Source of the DNA: Crambe crambe | Lineage: Eukaryota; Porifera; Demospongiae; Poecilosclerida; Crambeidae | Assembly: GCA_963924555.1 (NCBI GenBank) | Contig: OZ004585.1 | Span: forward strand, 3,299,488 to 3,363,487 | Length of the DNA: 64,000 bases | Reading direction: 5' to 3' | In this document: positions 32,189 through 42,463 of the stretch, piece after piece | Layout: each line of letters starts with the position of its first letter | How positions within the stretch are numbered: the first letter of the stretch is position 1 | The notes under the pieces: generated by a model | What the model saw: the letters and a program-made list of their open reading frames with translations, nothing else | Database searches by the model: none | Told to the model about the DNA's origin: nothing | Translations under genes and position numbers: made by a program

Positions 32189-33266
32189 CATTCAGCTCAG
32201 GCTCGCCCCACACAGTCTACGCTAAGACCACGGTATTGGGCTGACCACTTCTGGTTGAGATGCAGCAGGCTACAAGGCGGGAAAATGGAGGCAAAACTGA
32301 GGCAATTTGTATTTGATATTTTTGACAGTTATAGATCGTTAGAGTTCATATAATTTATCAACCATAGAGAGTAATAAACAAAGTTTCTCTAGTCTAGTGC
32401 CAACTTGAGGGCAGGAGAGATCTCGGATATACAGGTCACAATTCCTGTACTCGATGACTTCAGTTGACTGCACAGCAAGGAGCCAACTGTAGCCAGGGCT
32501 CCATCTCTTGACAGGTGATAGTAGGAAGGTTCTTGAACACAATATCAGATATTCAAACCACTGGTTCCTTGAGAGTCCAGGATAGATGGCATCAAAAAAT
32601 GGCTAAATCGGTCGTCTTTGAAGTAGATATTGTGGACCACACAGACTACTCTAGCTAACTAGGACTTATCAATAGTTACTTTCACATTAACTCTACTAAG
32701 CACACAGTTTTCACCCTTACTAATCAAACGCTAGGTAAAATATAGCCTGTTCTATTGAAGAGACTCTATCGACCACCTCTTTCAGTAGACTGCACAAGTA
32801 GGAGCCAAGGGTCGTTGCACGAAGAAACTGGCTCCACAGGCTAATTGGCCATTGGAGGCCTGACCTAAGTCTAAATGACCTTTTTCAACCAGTAGACCAT
32901 TACCCGATGAAAATATAGACCTGAGAATACCAATATATAATGAAACATTAGGTGAACTTTGGTCAAGTTGCGTGGGTGTTGGGCAATATTTTGGCGACCG
33001 CAAACATGAATAATGGTTCGATTGCAATGACCTAATCAAGTGGGATGATACCACAGAACTTCAGGAGCAGGATGATTCAGAATATGAAGATAGCTGGAAC
33101 CCTCAGAGGCTTCAGACATCTCTGCTGTACTTTGGCTTGTTCGCATATGTGATAAAATAATCTAACGTGTGAATTATTAGTAATGATATTCATGCTTGTT
33201 GATTGCTGTTAATAGTACATTCCACAATCAGTGGTCTTAGTGTAGACTGCACAATGCATTGCATTC
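32189..33266. other. Gap between the STPR copies
   Basis: Begins with a 'cacattcagctcaggctcgc' block that recurs at 34318 and 53297. A short coding-like stretch (about 33030-33160, plus, containing 'QEQDDSEYEDSWNPQRLQTS') ends in a stop and is not attributable. Otherwise nothing recognised. Confidence 0.4.
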
Positions 33267-33377
33267 GTCTAGTTAGCTAGCTAGCGAGATAACGTGTGGG
33301 CGTGGTCAAAATCATTACGTATTTTTAGCTGGTATTGTTATTAGCGAAAATCATAAATTCGCTAAAATTGGCTAAAA
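33267..33377 (+). repeat. Inverted dispersed repeat, left member
   Basis: About 110 bp ('gataacgtgtgggcgtggtc' to 'gctaaaattggctaaaat') whose inverse is at 36930-37043 with few mismatches. It ends where STPR copy 2 begins. Confidence 0.7.
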
Positions 33378-34195
33378 TGGCTTATCTTCAGAAACAGCTG
33401 AGGAAAGAGTGCAAGTCAGAGGTTGATATCAGAGACAGCTAAGGAAAGAGAAGCAAGGCTCCAAATCCTGAGAGAGAATGCAGACAGGAGATTATCTTCA
33501 GAGACCAGGCTCCAAATCCTGAGAGAGAATGCAGACAGGAGATTATCTTCAGAGACAGCTGAGGAAAGAGAGGCCAGGCTCCAAATCCTGAGAGAGAATG
33601 CAGACGGGAGATTGTCTTCAGAGACAACTGAGGAAAGAGAGGCCAGGCTCCAAATCCTGAGAGAGAATGCAGACGGGAGATTGTCTTCAGAGACAACTGA
33701 GGAAAGAGAGGCCAGGCTCCAAATCCTGAGAGAGAATGCAAACCAGAGATTATCTTCAGAGACAGCTGAGGAAAGAGAGCCCAGACTCCAAATCCTGAGA
33801 GAGAATGCAAACCAGAGATTATCTTCAGAGCTACTGAGGAAAGACAGACTAGACTTGAGCATACGAGAGACAGTGCAAGTCAGAGTTTATCCTTAGAGAC
33901 ATCTGAGGAGAGACAAGCCAGGCTTGATAGGTTGAGACAGAGTAGAAGTGAGAGGTCATCTTCAGAGACAGCCGAGGAGAGATAGGCTAGGCTGCAGAGA
34001 ATGAGCAACTATCAAGCTACATCTACTTGTCAGCAGCTATCACTGTTTGATCAACCTGCAGTCAGAGCTAAGATGTTGAGGTTCCATTCTGATATAGCTC
34101 ATGTAGACTGGACCAGGTGCTCTACCTGTTCAGAAGCATTTCCTGGAATGAAGGTGAATAGCTCTACCGATGATCAAGTTTTGCATAAACAATAA
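33378..34195 (+). pseudogene. STPR-like repeat gene, copy 2, with Helitron-protein-like tail
   Basis: 5'-truncated copy of the 31360 gene starting within the repeat array. Compared with copy 1 it has a shortened unit near 33505, a 1-base loss near 33833 that shifts frame, and a nonsense TAG near 33984. After the last repeat it continues into 'LFDQPAVRAKMLRFHSDIAH' and WTRCSTCSEAFPGM (about 34040-34150), a Cys-pair segment like one following STPR repeats in Helitron-associated proteins. A splice-like AAG|GTGAAT follows. This tail is what copy 1 has lost. Confidence 0.55.
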
Positions 34196-34423
34196 AATAC
34201 TCACCTATAGTGTCACTTGAACAATTTCATTATTTTGTTCTTGCCAATAAAATTATAATACTTTCAACAGCCTATTCTTTAATTATTAGCCTCTCCCAAT
34301 TAATTAAGGAACATACATCACATTCAGTTCAGGCTCGCCCCACAATGCATTGCATTCGTCTAGTAATGATATTCATAGGTTTGTGGGCGTGTAATCAAAT
34401 TCCTCTGCAACAAAACTGGTATA

Positions 34424-34546
34424 CAGGTTGGTTGACACAAAATTTGCCAACGGTACCATTGCATTTGTATGACAGTATATCTTGCTCGCTTGAATTTATC
34501 TCGCACATCCGCAAATTGTACTGGTCAACCAACCTGAAAACCTCCG
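34424..34546. mobile_element. 123-bp MITE (CAGGTTGGTTGAC family)
   Basis: Ends CAGGTTGGTTGACAC and its inverse GTCAACCAACCTG (plus an extra AAAACCTCCG), flanked by TA. The same family occurs at 63091-63390, where one member is inserted in another. Confidence 0.65.
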
Positions 34547-34570
34547 TACAACACATGCACACTCACCAGA

Positions 34571-34644
34571 TCAGACCCTTCCGCATTTCGCGCGTGCGCG
34601 TAGGGTCCGGTCACGGTATAATTATACGAGATCGAGACTACTAA
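34571..34644. mobile_element. TAGTCTCG-family miniature element, degenerate
   Basis: 'cagacccttccgcatttcgc' pairs with 'gcgcgtgcgcgtagggtccg', and the right end is 'gatcgagacta'. Same internal layout as 16360-16413. It lies within 100 bp upstream of the plus-strand B3GAT start codon and so may contribute to its 5' region. Confidence 0.5.
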
Positions 34645-34737
34645 TCGCGTGGGTGGGTCGACGACCCCTTTCCCGACTACTGCGGAGGCCATAAGCAAAG
34701 CTGTAGGGAATTTACTTTTTTTTAAATCAGAGCGCCA

Positions 34738-37700
34738 ATGAAGTTAACACTACTTTGTTGGGTGATATTAACGAATTCTATCACGGCACTGCTGTGTTAC
34801 TTTCACCTAAACCCTGGCATTAACGGTAAGCCTTGGTACTAAAGCTTTTAATAGTAAGCATTGAGACCATAGATAAAAAACCTGGTATCTATGATCAGAC
34901 ACCAATCTGTAGAAATACCGGGGGATGGATGCCACTCCCCTTCCAACTGGAGGGTTATGTTGAGATGGTAATTAGGTAATTCTTTATCCTTACAACTCAG
35001 GGCTATGGCTTGATGCTATTGTCTTATTCAGAATGTGCTGTTATAATCCAGTGGGTGGCAGGTCAAGCTCAGATTTTAAGACCCCCAGTTGGCATTCAGA
35101 CATACATAACTGAATTGAGTGAGACCATGATCCATCGTGCCTACCAATTTGTTGTTGTTTTTTCCCCTCTGACTAGAACCATGCCACATCAGTGACAGAA
35201 CATGATGTCCAGTTACATCTAGCCATTCATGATAATTGAATGTGGTTAGAGTATAGAAATGAGTGATGGGAAACAACCACTAAAAGTGTAGCCACCTGGT
35301 GACCATGAAAGGGAGGGGTCCTGGAATAGACCAGTTAATTAGCACTAACTATAGTTGCTCATAAGGTATAGTGGTACAAAGATGAAAACTGCATGGAAGG
35401 CATCACTATGTACATTACTGTATTAATGATACCTAGGGAGAACCCTTAACATGCATAGAAGAACCATTCTATTTTGGACCTGGATGGTGAGATCCCAGTG
35501 GCAATCATGATGTAATTATTATGTTTATAGCCTAAATGCACTTTCAAGGGTAAGAAATACCTGTACATTTCATGCACCTGAACTTCCATTACAGATAACT
35601 GTGTCCAGCAATACAGACGCACAGGTACTACTCTCCCTGAAGAGGATCCTTTACCAGAGGATTTGGAACTTGTTCAAATACCATCCAACTATTCAACAGA
35701 GAATAAATCATCAGTAGACCTGAACTCTCTGAAGCCAGTAACATGTGCAAATCCTGGAGATGAATCTTATAGGAACACCTCATTAGAAGAATCAGCACTT
35801 AGAACTATCATAGCAATCACACCAACTCATAAAAGACTAACACAAAAACTTGACTTGGTATCACTTTGTCATACTGTGATGCACATTCCTAACTTTCTTT
35901 GGATTGTGATAGAAGACAGTGGTTCCAAGACTAATCTTGTGAAGAATGTGCTACTCCGATGTCAGGTCAAGTATGTTCATCTGCATGCTCAGACAACAGC
36001 AGCAACCAAGCGTGCTGGACAACGAGGGGTAGAACAAAGGAACACTGGACTAGCATGGATCCGGAAACACTGTAAGGACAGCTGCAATGGTCATTGCAAT
36101 GGAGTGGTCTACTTTATGGATGATGATAACAAGTATGATTTGAGATTATTTCATGAGGTCAGTATACATGCATGCATGCATTACAGTATCCTCCAAGTAC
36201 TCTCTTCCCTCAAAATATTATTATAGAAATGCCATTATAGCTTTGTTATCAATATAATAATGTTGTGTAGGGATGGCCCTAAACCCATACTGTAGCCTCA
36301 TATTAAAACAAGCCCTGGACTTCAGCTGTCATTTGCTAGCTCTGGTAAATATATGACATATTGCCAGAATTTGAATGGACAGAACTATTTTCATTTCTCC
36401 ATACCAAATGTTCTCGAAATAGTTATTTATGTCAGTCACTTGTAAATAAACCACATCTTACAGTGAGCGAGCACAAAAATATTTATTCTTTGCTGGCCTC
36501 ACATCAAAATAACCCCTACATTTCAGCCACCTAGTGGATCATTTTTGCATTGGCTGACCTACTAGCATGTATGTGCAGTGCACACCAGGCCTGGCTACCA
36601 TCATCAGGACAACTATGCACAGTAAGGAGTGACTGGAATGTTTATAGAATGCCCACTGATCAGAATAAATTAATAGCTAGCTAAATGATGAAGCAAAATT
36701 CTAGCTAGCTCTACCCATGCTCTAGTTAGCTGCATGCACATGCAGGTGCTCCTATGTGGCCCTGCCCCTCATGCACATGCACAGGCTTCAAAATGGTGGA
36801 GAAAGTGTTCTGGATGTTATCATGAACATTTTCCCTCGTGTGGATTAGCAATCAAGTGTAATCTTTTGAGAACCTATATTTAGGAAGAAGCATTTTTAGT
36901 ATACCTTAATGTAACTTTTATTAACGGGTACTCATTTTAGCGAATTTTAGCGGATTTATAATTTTCGCTAATAATAATACCAGCTAAAAATACGTAATGA
37001 TTTTGACCACGCCCACACGTTATCTCGCTAGCTAGCTAACTAGAGATTTCTTCATCACTGGAGGAGCCGAGTTCTTCCAAAATATTTGGAATGATATCTT
37101 CAAACTTTCCATCTACTGGCTCCTGGGCCTATTGATGGATCTACTGTACTCCCCCTGCCAACCCCTTTGAAGAAATCATGGCTACCTTTAATACATCATT
37201 ATTATAATCATGCCAATAATAATATAGTAATTATATGCTTATGCCCCTCCTTTCCTGGTCATCTCCATTTCTGTATCCACCATGACCAGAATCATGGCCA
37301 AATCCAATTGTACATTGTGATGCTAAACAACACCAGACTTGATATTTGCATTTTTCTTGAGCTGCTCCTCAAAATCGCCAAAATTAGTACCCTAAATTTT
37401 AACTGAAAGCAAAAATCGCTAAAATTAGTCTATGCTAATAATAGTTACCTTAAGGTATCAACTCATGTGAATATTTTTTTATTAAGGACCATGTTTTAGT
37501 TTATAGCTCACTGGATACTGGTTGGCATGCGCGTATGTGCACGTGATCGTTACAGACATGCGTGTGTGAAAAATGATGTCATTGATTTCAAAATGGCTGA
37601 CAGTATCATTTATAATGAAAAAGTCAGTGATTATTTGGATGAAGACAATGTGAATAATGATGATAAAAGCACATTGTGTGGTTATAACTGCACAAGTTGA

Positions 37701-40700
37701 TATGAATTTCATTATCGTATTTGAAGGATCATGAAGTTACAGCCATCAAAGAAAATGAATCTGAACGAATCATTAGATTTAGATGGCGGCTGGTGCCGAT
37801 TGTACGTTGTTCTGGAGGCATTTGAGTGTACATTGTCTTCTGCATTGTTTCCTAGATGTAAGCAGTTCAGTCGAGCCTGTAGCAAGAACAGAAGAGATAC
37901 AAAGTGTCTAGTTTGTGTTGTTCTAATCAGAGAAGCCACGCCCATTCTGTACTAACCCTGCATGACCTTTGACCTGCCATTCATAGTATAATAATTATAG
38001 CGGTTACTTTTTTTTCTTCTTTTTTTGACAACCTTGGGTATACTGAGCATGCCCATTTCCTTTGTAATTGGGGTGAGCCTGGGTAAGCTCCACACTAGCA
38101 GGATGGCTATTATACACAAGTGAGCGTAAAAAATTTCTTCTAAATAAAAAGGTTAAGTAGGGATAGCCTAAAATCTAGCTGGGCTATAATAATGTACTGC
38201 AGCCTCATATGAAAACAATCCCTACATCTACATCCACTACCTATAGCTAGCTATGGCAGTTGTAAAAGTAGGGATTGTTTTCATATGAGGCTGCAGTACA
38301 TTATTATAGCCCAGCTAGATTTTAGGCTATCCCTACTTAACCTTTTTATTTAGAAGAAATTTTTTACGCTCACTTGTTTCCATCCTTTTTTCTTATTGCT
38401 TGAAGTTGAATGTAAGTTTGTGTATGTAAAGAATTGAATGGCAGTAGTGACCGTCACTTCAACTGAGACACTACAGCCAAGTACTGGCTATAATACTACT
38501 ATAAGATGAGCATCTGTACTGTAATTCAGCAAGGAGTGACTGGAACATCATCAGATAAGAATAAAATTAGCTACCTAAACGATTAAACTGAGAAGCTTAC
38601 GTGGCTCCGCCCATAAGCCCCGCCCCCTACCGACGTGCGCTTCAAAATGGCGTCGAAAGATTGGCTAGTGTTCCGAGTGCTCGAATAGTGAAGTAGAGCC
38701 TTAGTCAAAACTAATAGCAAAAGATCAGCCTCTAGGTGCCGCTCTAACAGATGGCCAAAGCAGAATTTTGATGACTATAGCCAGTAAGCCGGTACGTCGA
38801 TCTTATATTTATTATCCTTATTATTATTATTATTATAAAGAAAAAGAACAAAAGTCAATTTTAGACATCGTTTTTTTCTTATGTTAGCGAATGAATTTTT
38901 GGTTTTGGAACATTCTCCTCTCTTCTTTGTAGATGTAATAATTCACTGTAGCCTTCTGAGAACCTGTAGAGCAAGGGTAGAAGAGAAAGAAGAGTTTTTA
39001 GTTCATACAGTCTTATGACCTTTGACCCGCCATCCCTACTTAGAGAGTGCTAGCGCACTCTCTGAGCACTCTCTGATAATCGTTGCACATACGTTCTAAC
39101 TAGGGTATGTTCGTGTAACATTCAATTGGCGAACAAAGCAGCTGGTGAAAGTCATTTGTGCAAAGATATTGCTGTCAGGATGACGTGGTGCTGCAGCTGG
39201 CTATATAATGCTTACCACTTAGAAAGCCAAGCAAGTTAGATAAGTCTAACACCTCTATGACAAAATGCTGTAGAAAATAATATGCTCTAGCTGTTTGTTG
39301 CTAAGTTTTGTGGGCATGTTTTATTTCTGGGGTCAAAGGTGAAACAAACGTATGCCCATGCGTATTAAATGTGATGTATGTATTGAAGTCTCGATTTGCA
39401 TGAGGGGGGGGGGGGGAGGGCTCAGTTCACTCGTTTTCTCCAACGATCATCTGGTAACATTGCGCCCTCTGGTCTTGCATGCACTCTAGAGCTTCATTCT
39501 TCCCATCTCAATACTGATTACTGTCATTTTAGAGCCAGTTCTCGGCCAACAGGATGCCTCTACATAGCATAGGTACGGAGCGAAATTTGAAGGCCTATGC
39601 TTCAAAACTGTTTAGAGCTTAGACTAAATAAGAAGTCTCACTGAAGCTAGCTAGTCAGCCATGAAAGCTTCGTGCACAGAGAATCCAGCAGCAGAGAGTC
39701 CAGTGGAAAATTAGGATAGGTTTCCAGCTTATACGCTTGGAAATATAAATTACTAAGCTAACTATGAACATATGCAACAAATGTAATCCGGATCAACCAC
39801 AATGTCCTGGAAGAGCCAGTGAGGTACATATTTATCTACCAATAGGAATTCCTTATTTTAATAGCCACACAGTCTTGAAGTTGGTGAACTAGTGAATTGA
39901 TGCTATCATGACCTAAAAATGTTCTGTACTTGTACATTATTCTTTGCCATAACAATGTCAACATGATACTTTCCAGTGAGCTGATTTTTGGAAAAGGCTT
40001 TGTTCTTTATTCCAAAGAAAAGGGCAAGATTTCCAGCCACATACTATATAGCCTATACTCTATAATACACAATGTGCTGCCAACCATTACCTACTTTACC
40101 TATCTGAGGGGTTTTAGGGTGCGTGAGACTACATTATCTGGTGTAGAGCAACAGCATAACTGAAAACTTGGTGTTTTTAGTGACAGTCTGTGACGGTGTT
40201 GCTCATGACATTTGTGCAGCCATCAGCTAGTTGCTACTATCTTATCTGCGCATCCTTAATCATATCTGTGCAGTTCTTCAAACAGCATGCAGGCATTGTA
40301 GTGCAGTCACTGCTTGCTAGCTATAATAGATAATTCAAAATAGCTAATAGCTACCTCCTGCTCATTGGTATTTGCAAACACATAAGCACTCTTAGTGTAG
40401 TCTCGCAGGCCAGACCGCTTTTTTTTTATGGTTGGCACTTCAGTGCTTTTTATTTTTACTTTGACTTTTATATCACTATTTGCAGATGAGGAAAACTAAG
40501 ATGATATCAGTGTTTCCTGTTGCCTTTACTGGTGGTCTTGCTTTTGAAGGACCTATATGCAAGAATGGAAAGGCAGTGGCATGGCAAGCTGTCTGGCAGT
40601 CTAAAGAAAGGTGGGTCTGTTATATAAATATGTTGCTCACCTCTTTAAACAGTCTCCTGTGCCGATAATTATCTGACCATTTTTCCATGACACGTTACTC

Positions 40701-42037
40701 TTGATCAGTTTTGAAAGCTTGCCTTCTTTTTGGAATAAAACAGATTCCAAAAAACGGCTCGAGTATCTTCTAGACATCATTAAGGCTGAAATAGAAGCAT
40801 TCTAATTGCTACTGGCAGCGTGGTGGATGTAACAAATACGGAGTACATGGAGTATATAGTATGGAGTGCTTTCTTTCCGGAATTCCGAAATAGGCTGCAT
40901 TTAAACACTGGAGAGTATCGTCTAGACATTGTTAAGGCTGAAGTTGAAGTGTTCTGATCGCTACTGGCAGCATGGTGGATGTAGCAAATACATACACGGA
41001 CATAACTAGCCGAGTACTGTAACTCTTGATCGTACGCTGAGGGTTAACTAGCAGTTGTATTTGCCTTGAACCATTTTGTATTAAGCCTGATTTATGTGTG
41101 AATCGACTTCCACTCTTGCTTTACTGTGATGGTAACATGTGTAATTAATAAGTCTTATAATAATCTCATGCCCATTTAAATTCCAGTATTTGGTTTCCTA
41201 TGTGCAAATAGTTGTGTTTAAGTATTATTCACCATATAGACATGTTCCAGTGGACATGGCTGCCTTCGCTATTAATGTGGGACTTTTCATGGAGAAGCCT
41301 GGTGTCAAAGTTGGTTATAGACCTGGAAATAGAAGACGTTCTAAGAAAGGGTTCATGGAATCTGATTTGATCAAAAATATTGGAGGCTCTAGAGATATGA
41401 TTGAATGCAGAGGACCAACAAACGAGGTTGGATTTTATGTACATATACTATACTCATGTGTTATTAGGTGAAACTCGCTTGTAAGTGCTGTTAGGTGCTG
41501 GTTTCTTGCTGCTCTAACTACATCAAGCACTCCTTGTTTATAAGCTCCATTTCTCCTTATTCTTGTTATCTTACTAGTTTAGCCACTCTTTGCTAAGCTC
41601 TATTTCTGCACGGAACTACCACTTCTACTGGTTCTTTATGTGGTACATGCCCACCCAAAATCAAATTCTTCGTGGGCATTATAATGTTCTGCTTTGTATA
41701 TCACATCAATGTAGCTCAAACATATTCCTTTCCATATGAGAAAGTGAAAGCAAGTCGTAAACCTTGAGAAGCAAGGTATAACTGGAAGAGTGGTAGGACC
41801 AACCTCGTTCATTTATGATTCGTGGATAGCTAACCATTAAAGAAATATGTAACCGGTCACATGATAATAATGATGACACAGCTGTTTCGTAGCCATGTAC
41901 ATCCTCTGTATACACTTAATATCATATCATAGTATATATAAGTTGCTTATATCTTGTTTCAGGTTCTTGTTTGGCATGTAAAGACCACCAAACCATTTCT
42001 AAGTTATAAAAACAAGTATCCTCATGTTGAGGTATAG
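34738..42037 (+). CDS. Beta-1,3-glucuronosyltransferase (B3GAT family), copy 2
   Basis: Five exons: 34738-34825, 35595-36157, 40486-40610, 41240-41426 and 41963-42037. Phases agree throughout and give 345 residues, close to the usual 330-340. Exon 1 is a signal anchor (residues 3-23). The catalytic domain begins with AITPTHKRLTQ. The metal/UDP motif MDDDN holds Asp 205-207, RGVEQRNTG precedes it, 'VDMAAF' and the putative catalytic Glu (FMESDLI, E299) are in exon 4, and VLVWHVKT with the UDP-contacting His is in exon 5. It ends VEV like copy 1. Exon 2 here equals exons 2 plus 3 of copy 1, with no intron between. The 4.3-kb intron 2 (36158-40485) contains element C. The donor of exon 4 (GAG|GTTGGA) is weak. 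As in the family, a Golgi enzyme of proteoglycan linker synthesis is likely; exact acceptor unknown. Confidence 0.9.
36930..37043 (-). repeat. Inverted dispersed repeat, right member
   Basis: Inverse of 33267-33377 over about 110 bp. Together they bracket STPR copy 2 and the first two exons of B3GAT copy 2, but they look like two insertions of one repeat rather than element ends, since no target duplication was seen. Confidence 0.65.
37044..38115. other. Intron 2 of B3GAT copy 2, unassigned part
   Basis: AT-rich, with 'aaaatcgctaaaattag' motifs like those inside the 33267/36930 repeat. Small open frames on both strands here have no recognisable domain. Confidence 0.35.
38116..38377. repeat. 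Perfect 110-bp-arm palindrome (element C end)
   Basis: 38116-38225 and 38268-38377 are exact inverse complements with a 42-nt loop. Against element B each arm has four substitutions and two indels, and every one is mirrored in the partner arm. Confidence 0.95.
38116..39075 (+). mobile_element. Asymmetric hairpin element C
   Basis: Same build and orientation as element B: a giant palindrome at the left (38116-38377), then a body with an (att)n tract and 'cttctgagaacctgtagag', and a short hairpin (AGAGAGTGC-tagc-GCACTCTCT, 39042-39063) at the right, here followed by an extra half-hairpin 'gagcactctctg'. It lies in the sense-transcribed intron 2 of B3GAT copy 2. Confidence 0.75.
39076..40485. 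other. Rest of intron 2 with dispersed repeats
   Basis: Holds a guanine run (about 39404-39418), a 39480-39770 block related to 240-500 and 10380-10830 ('cccatctcaatactg', 'tttagagcttagactaaa'), and a 39935-40160 block related to 51880-52030 and 61617-61763. A solo 'tagtctcgcaggccagaccg' end of the TAGTCTCG family is at 40397. Confidence 0.5.
40750..41010 (+). repeat. Local direct duplication in intron 3 of B3GAT copy 2
   Basis: Two copies of a block of about 100 bp (about 40755-40855 and 40905-41005) share 'tctagacat', 'ttaaggctga' and 'gctactggcag.gtggtgg'. Relatives occur on the other strand near 10250-10330. Confidence 0.6.
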
Positions 42038-42463
42038 CAGTGACATCTATCATCATTTTTATTTATTATTATTATTATTATTTTAATTTTTTTTTTTTTT
42101 TTTTTTTCCCTTGTTGACATTGTTATTTTTATGGCATCATCTATTATATCTGCGCAATACAAGTTTCTATCAAGCAACATTCCTTCTGTTCAAGGGATAA
42201 GAGCATGGGAATGAGACAAACTACCTCCATTACAAGTTTGTATTTAATGGATATTTACTGTATGGTTACACAATTCGTGATAGGCGTATAGCTAGCTAAC
42301 ATAATTAAATCTACTTCTATATTGGCTATTAAGTCATGATGGAATTTGTCATTAATAAGAACCATTACTGAGGAAGTTGAAAAACAATCTAGCTAACTCC
42401 TCTGGTTGATGTTGGGCTGGGTATATTTTATATGCATGTAGTTAACTTTGAGCTACACTTACC
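42038..42463. promoter_or_regulatory. Intergenic region with a TATA-like box before the vWA-Ig gene
   Basis: A (tta)n/poly-T tract occupies 42060-42110. 'tatattttatat' at about 42421-42432 lies some 30-40 bp before the ATG at 42464 and is a plausible TATA box. Nothing else recognised. Confidence 0.35.

Noticed and set aside
33416-33862. Long minus-strand frames rich in Ser/Leu repeats (also 31517-31846)
   Set aside because: They are antisense shadows of the 69-bp coding repeats of the STPR-like genes; the plus-strand frame has the known repeat pattern.
31500-33990. Regular 69-bp repeats considered as a CRISPR-like array
   Set aside because: There are no unique spacers; repeats are contiguous and encode 23-residue units; the genome is eukaryotic.
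37482-37955. Small frames on both strands in the B3GAT copy 2 intron
   Set aside because: Overlapping frames on opposite strands with no family resemblance; probably chance.
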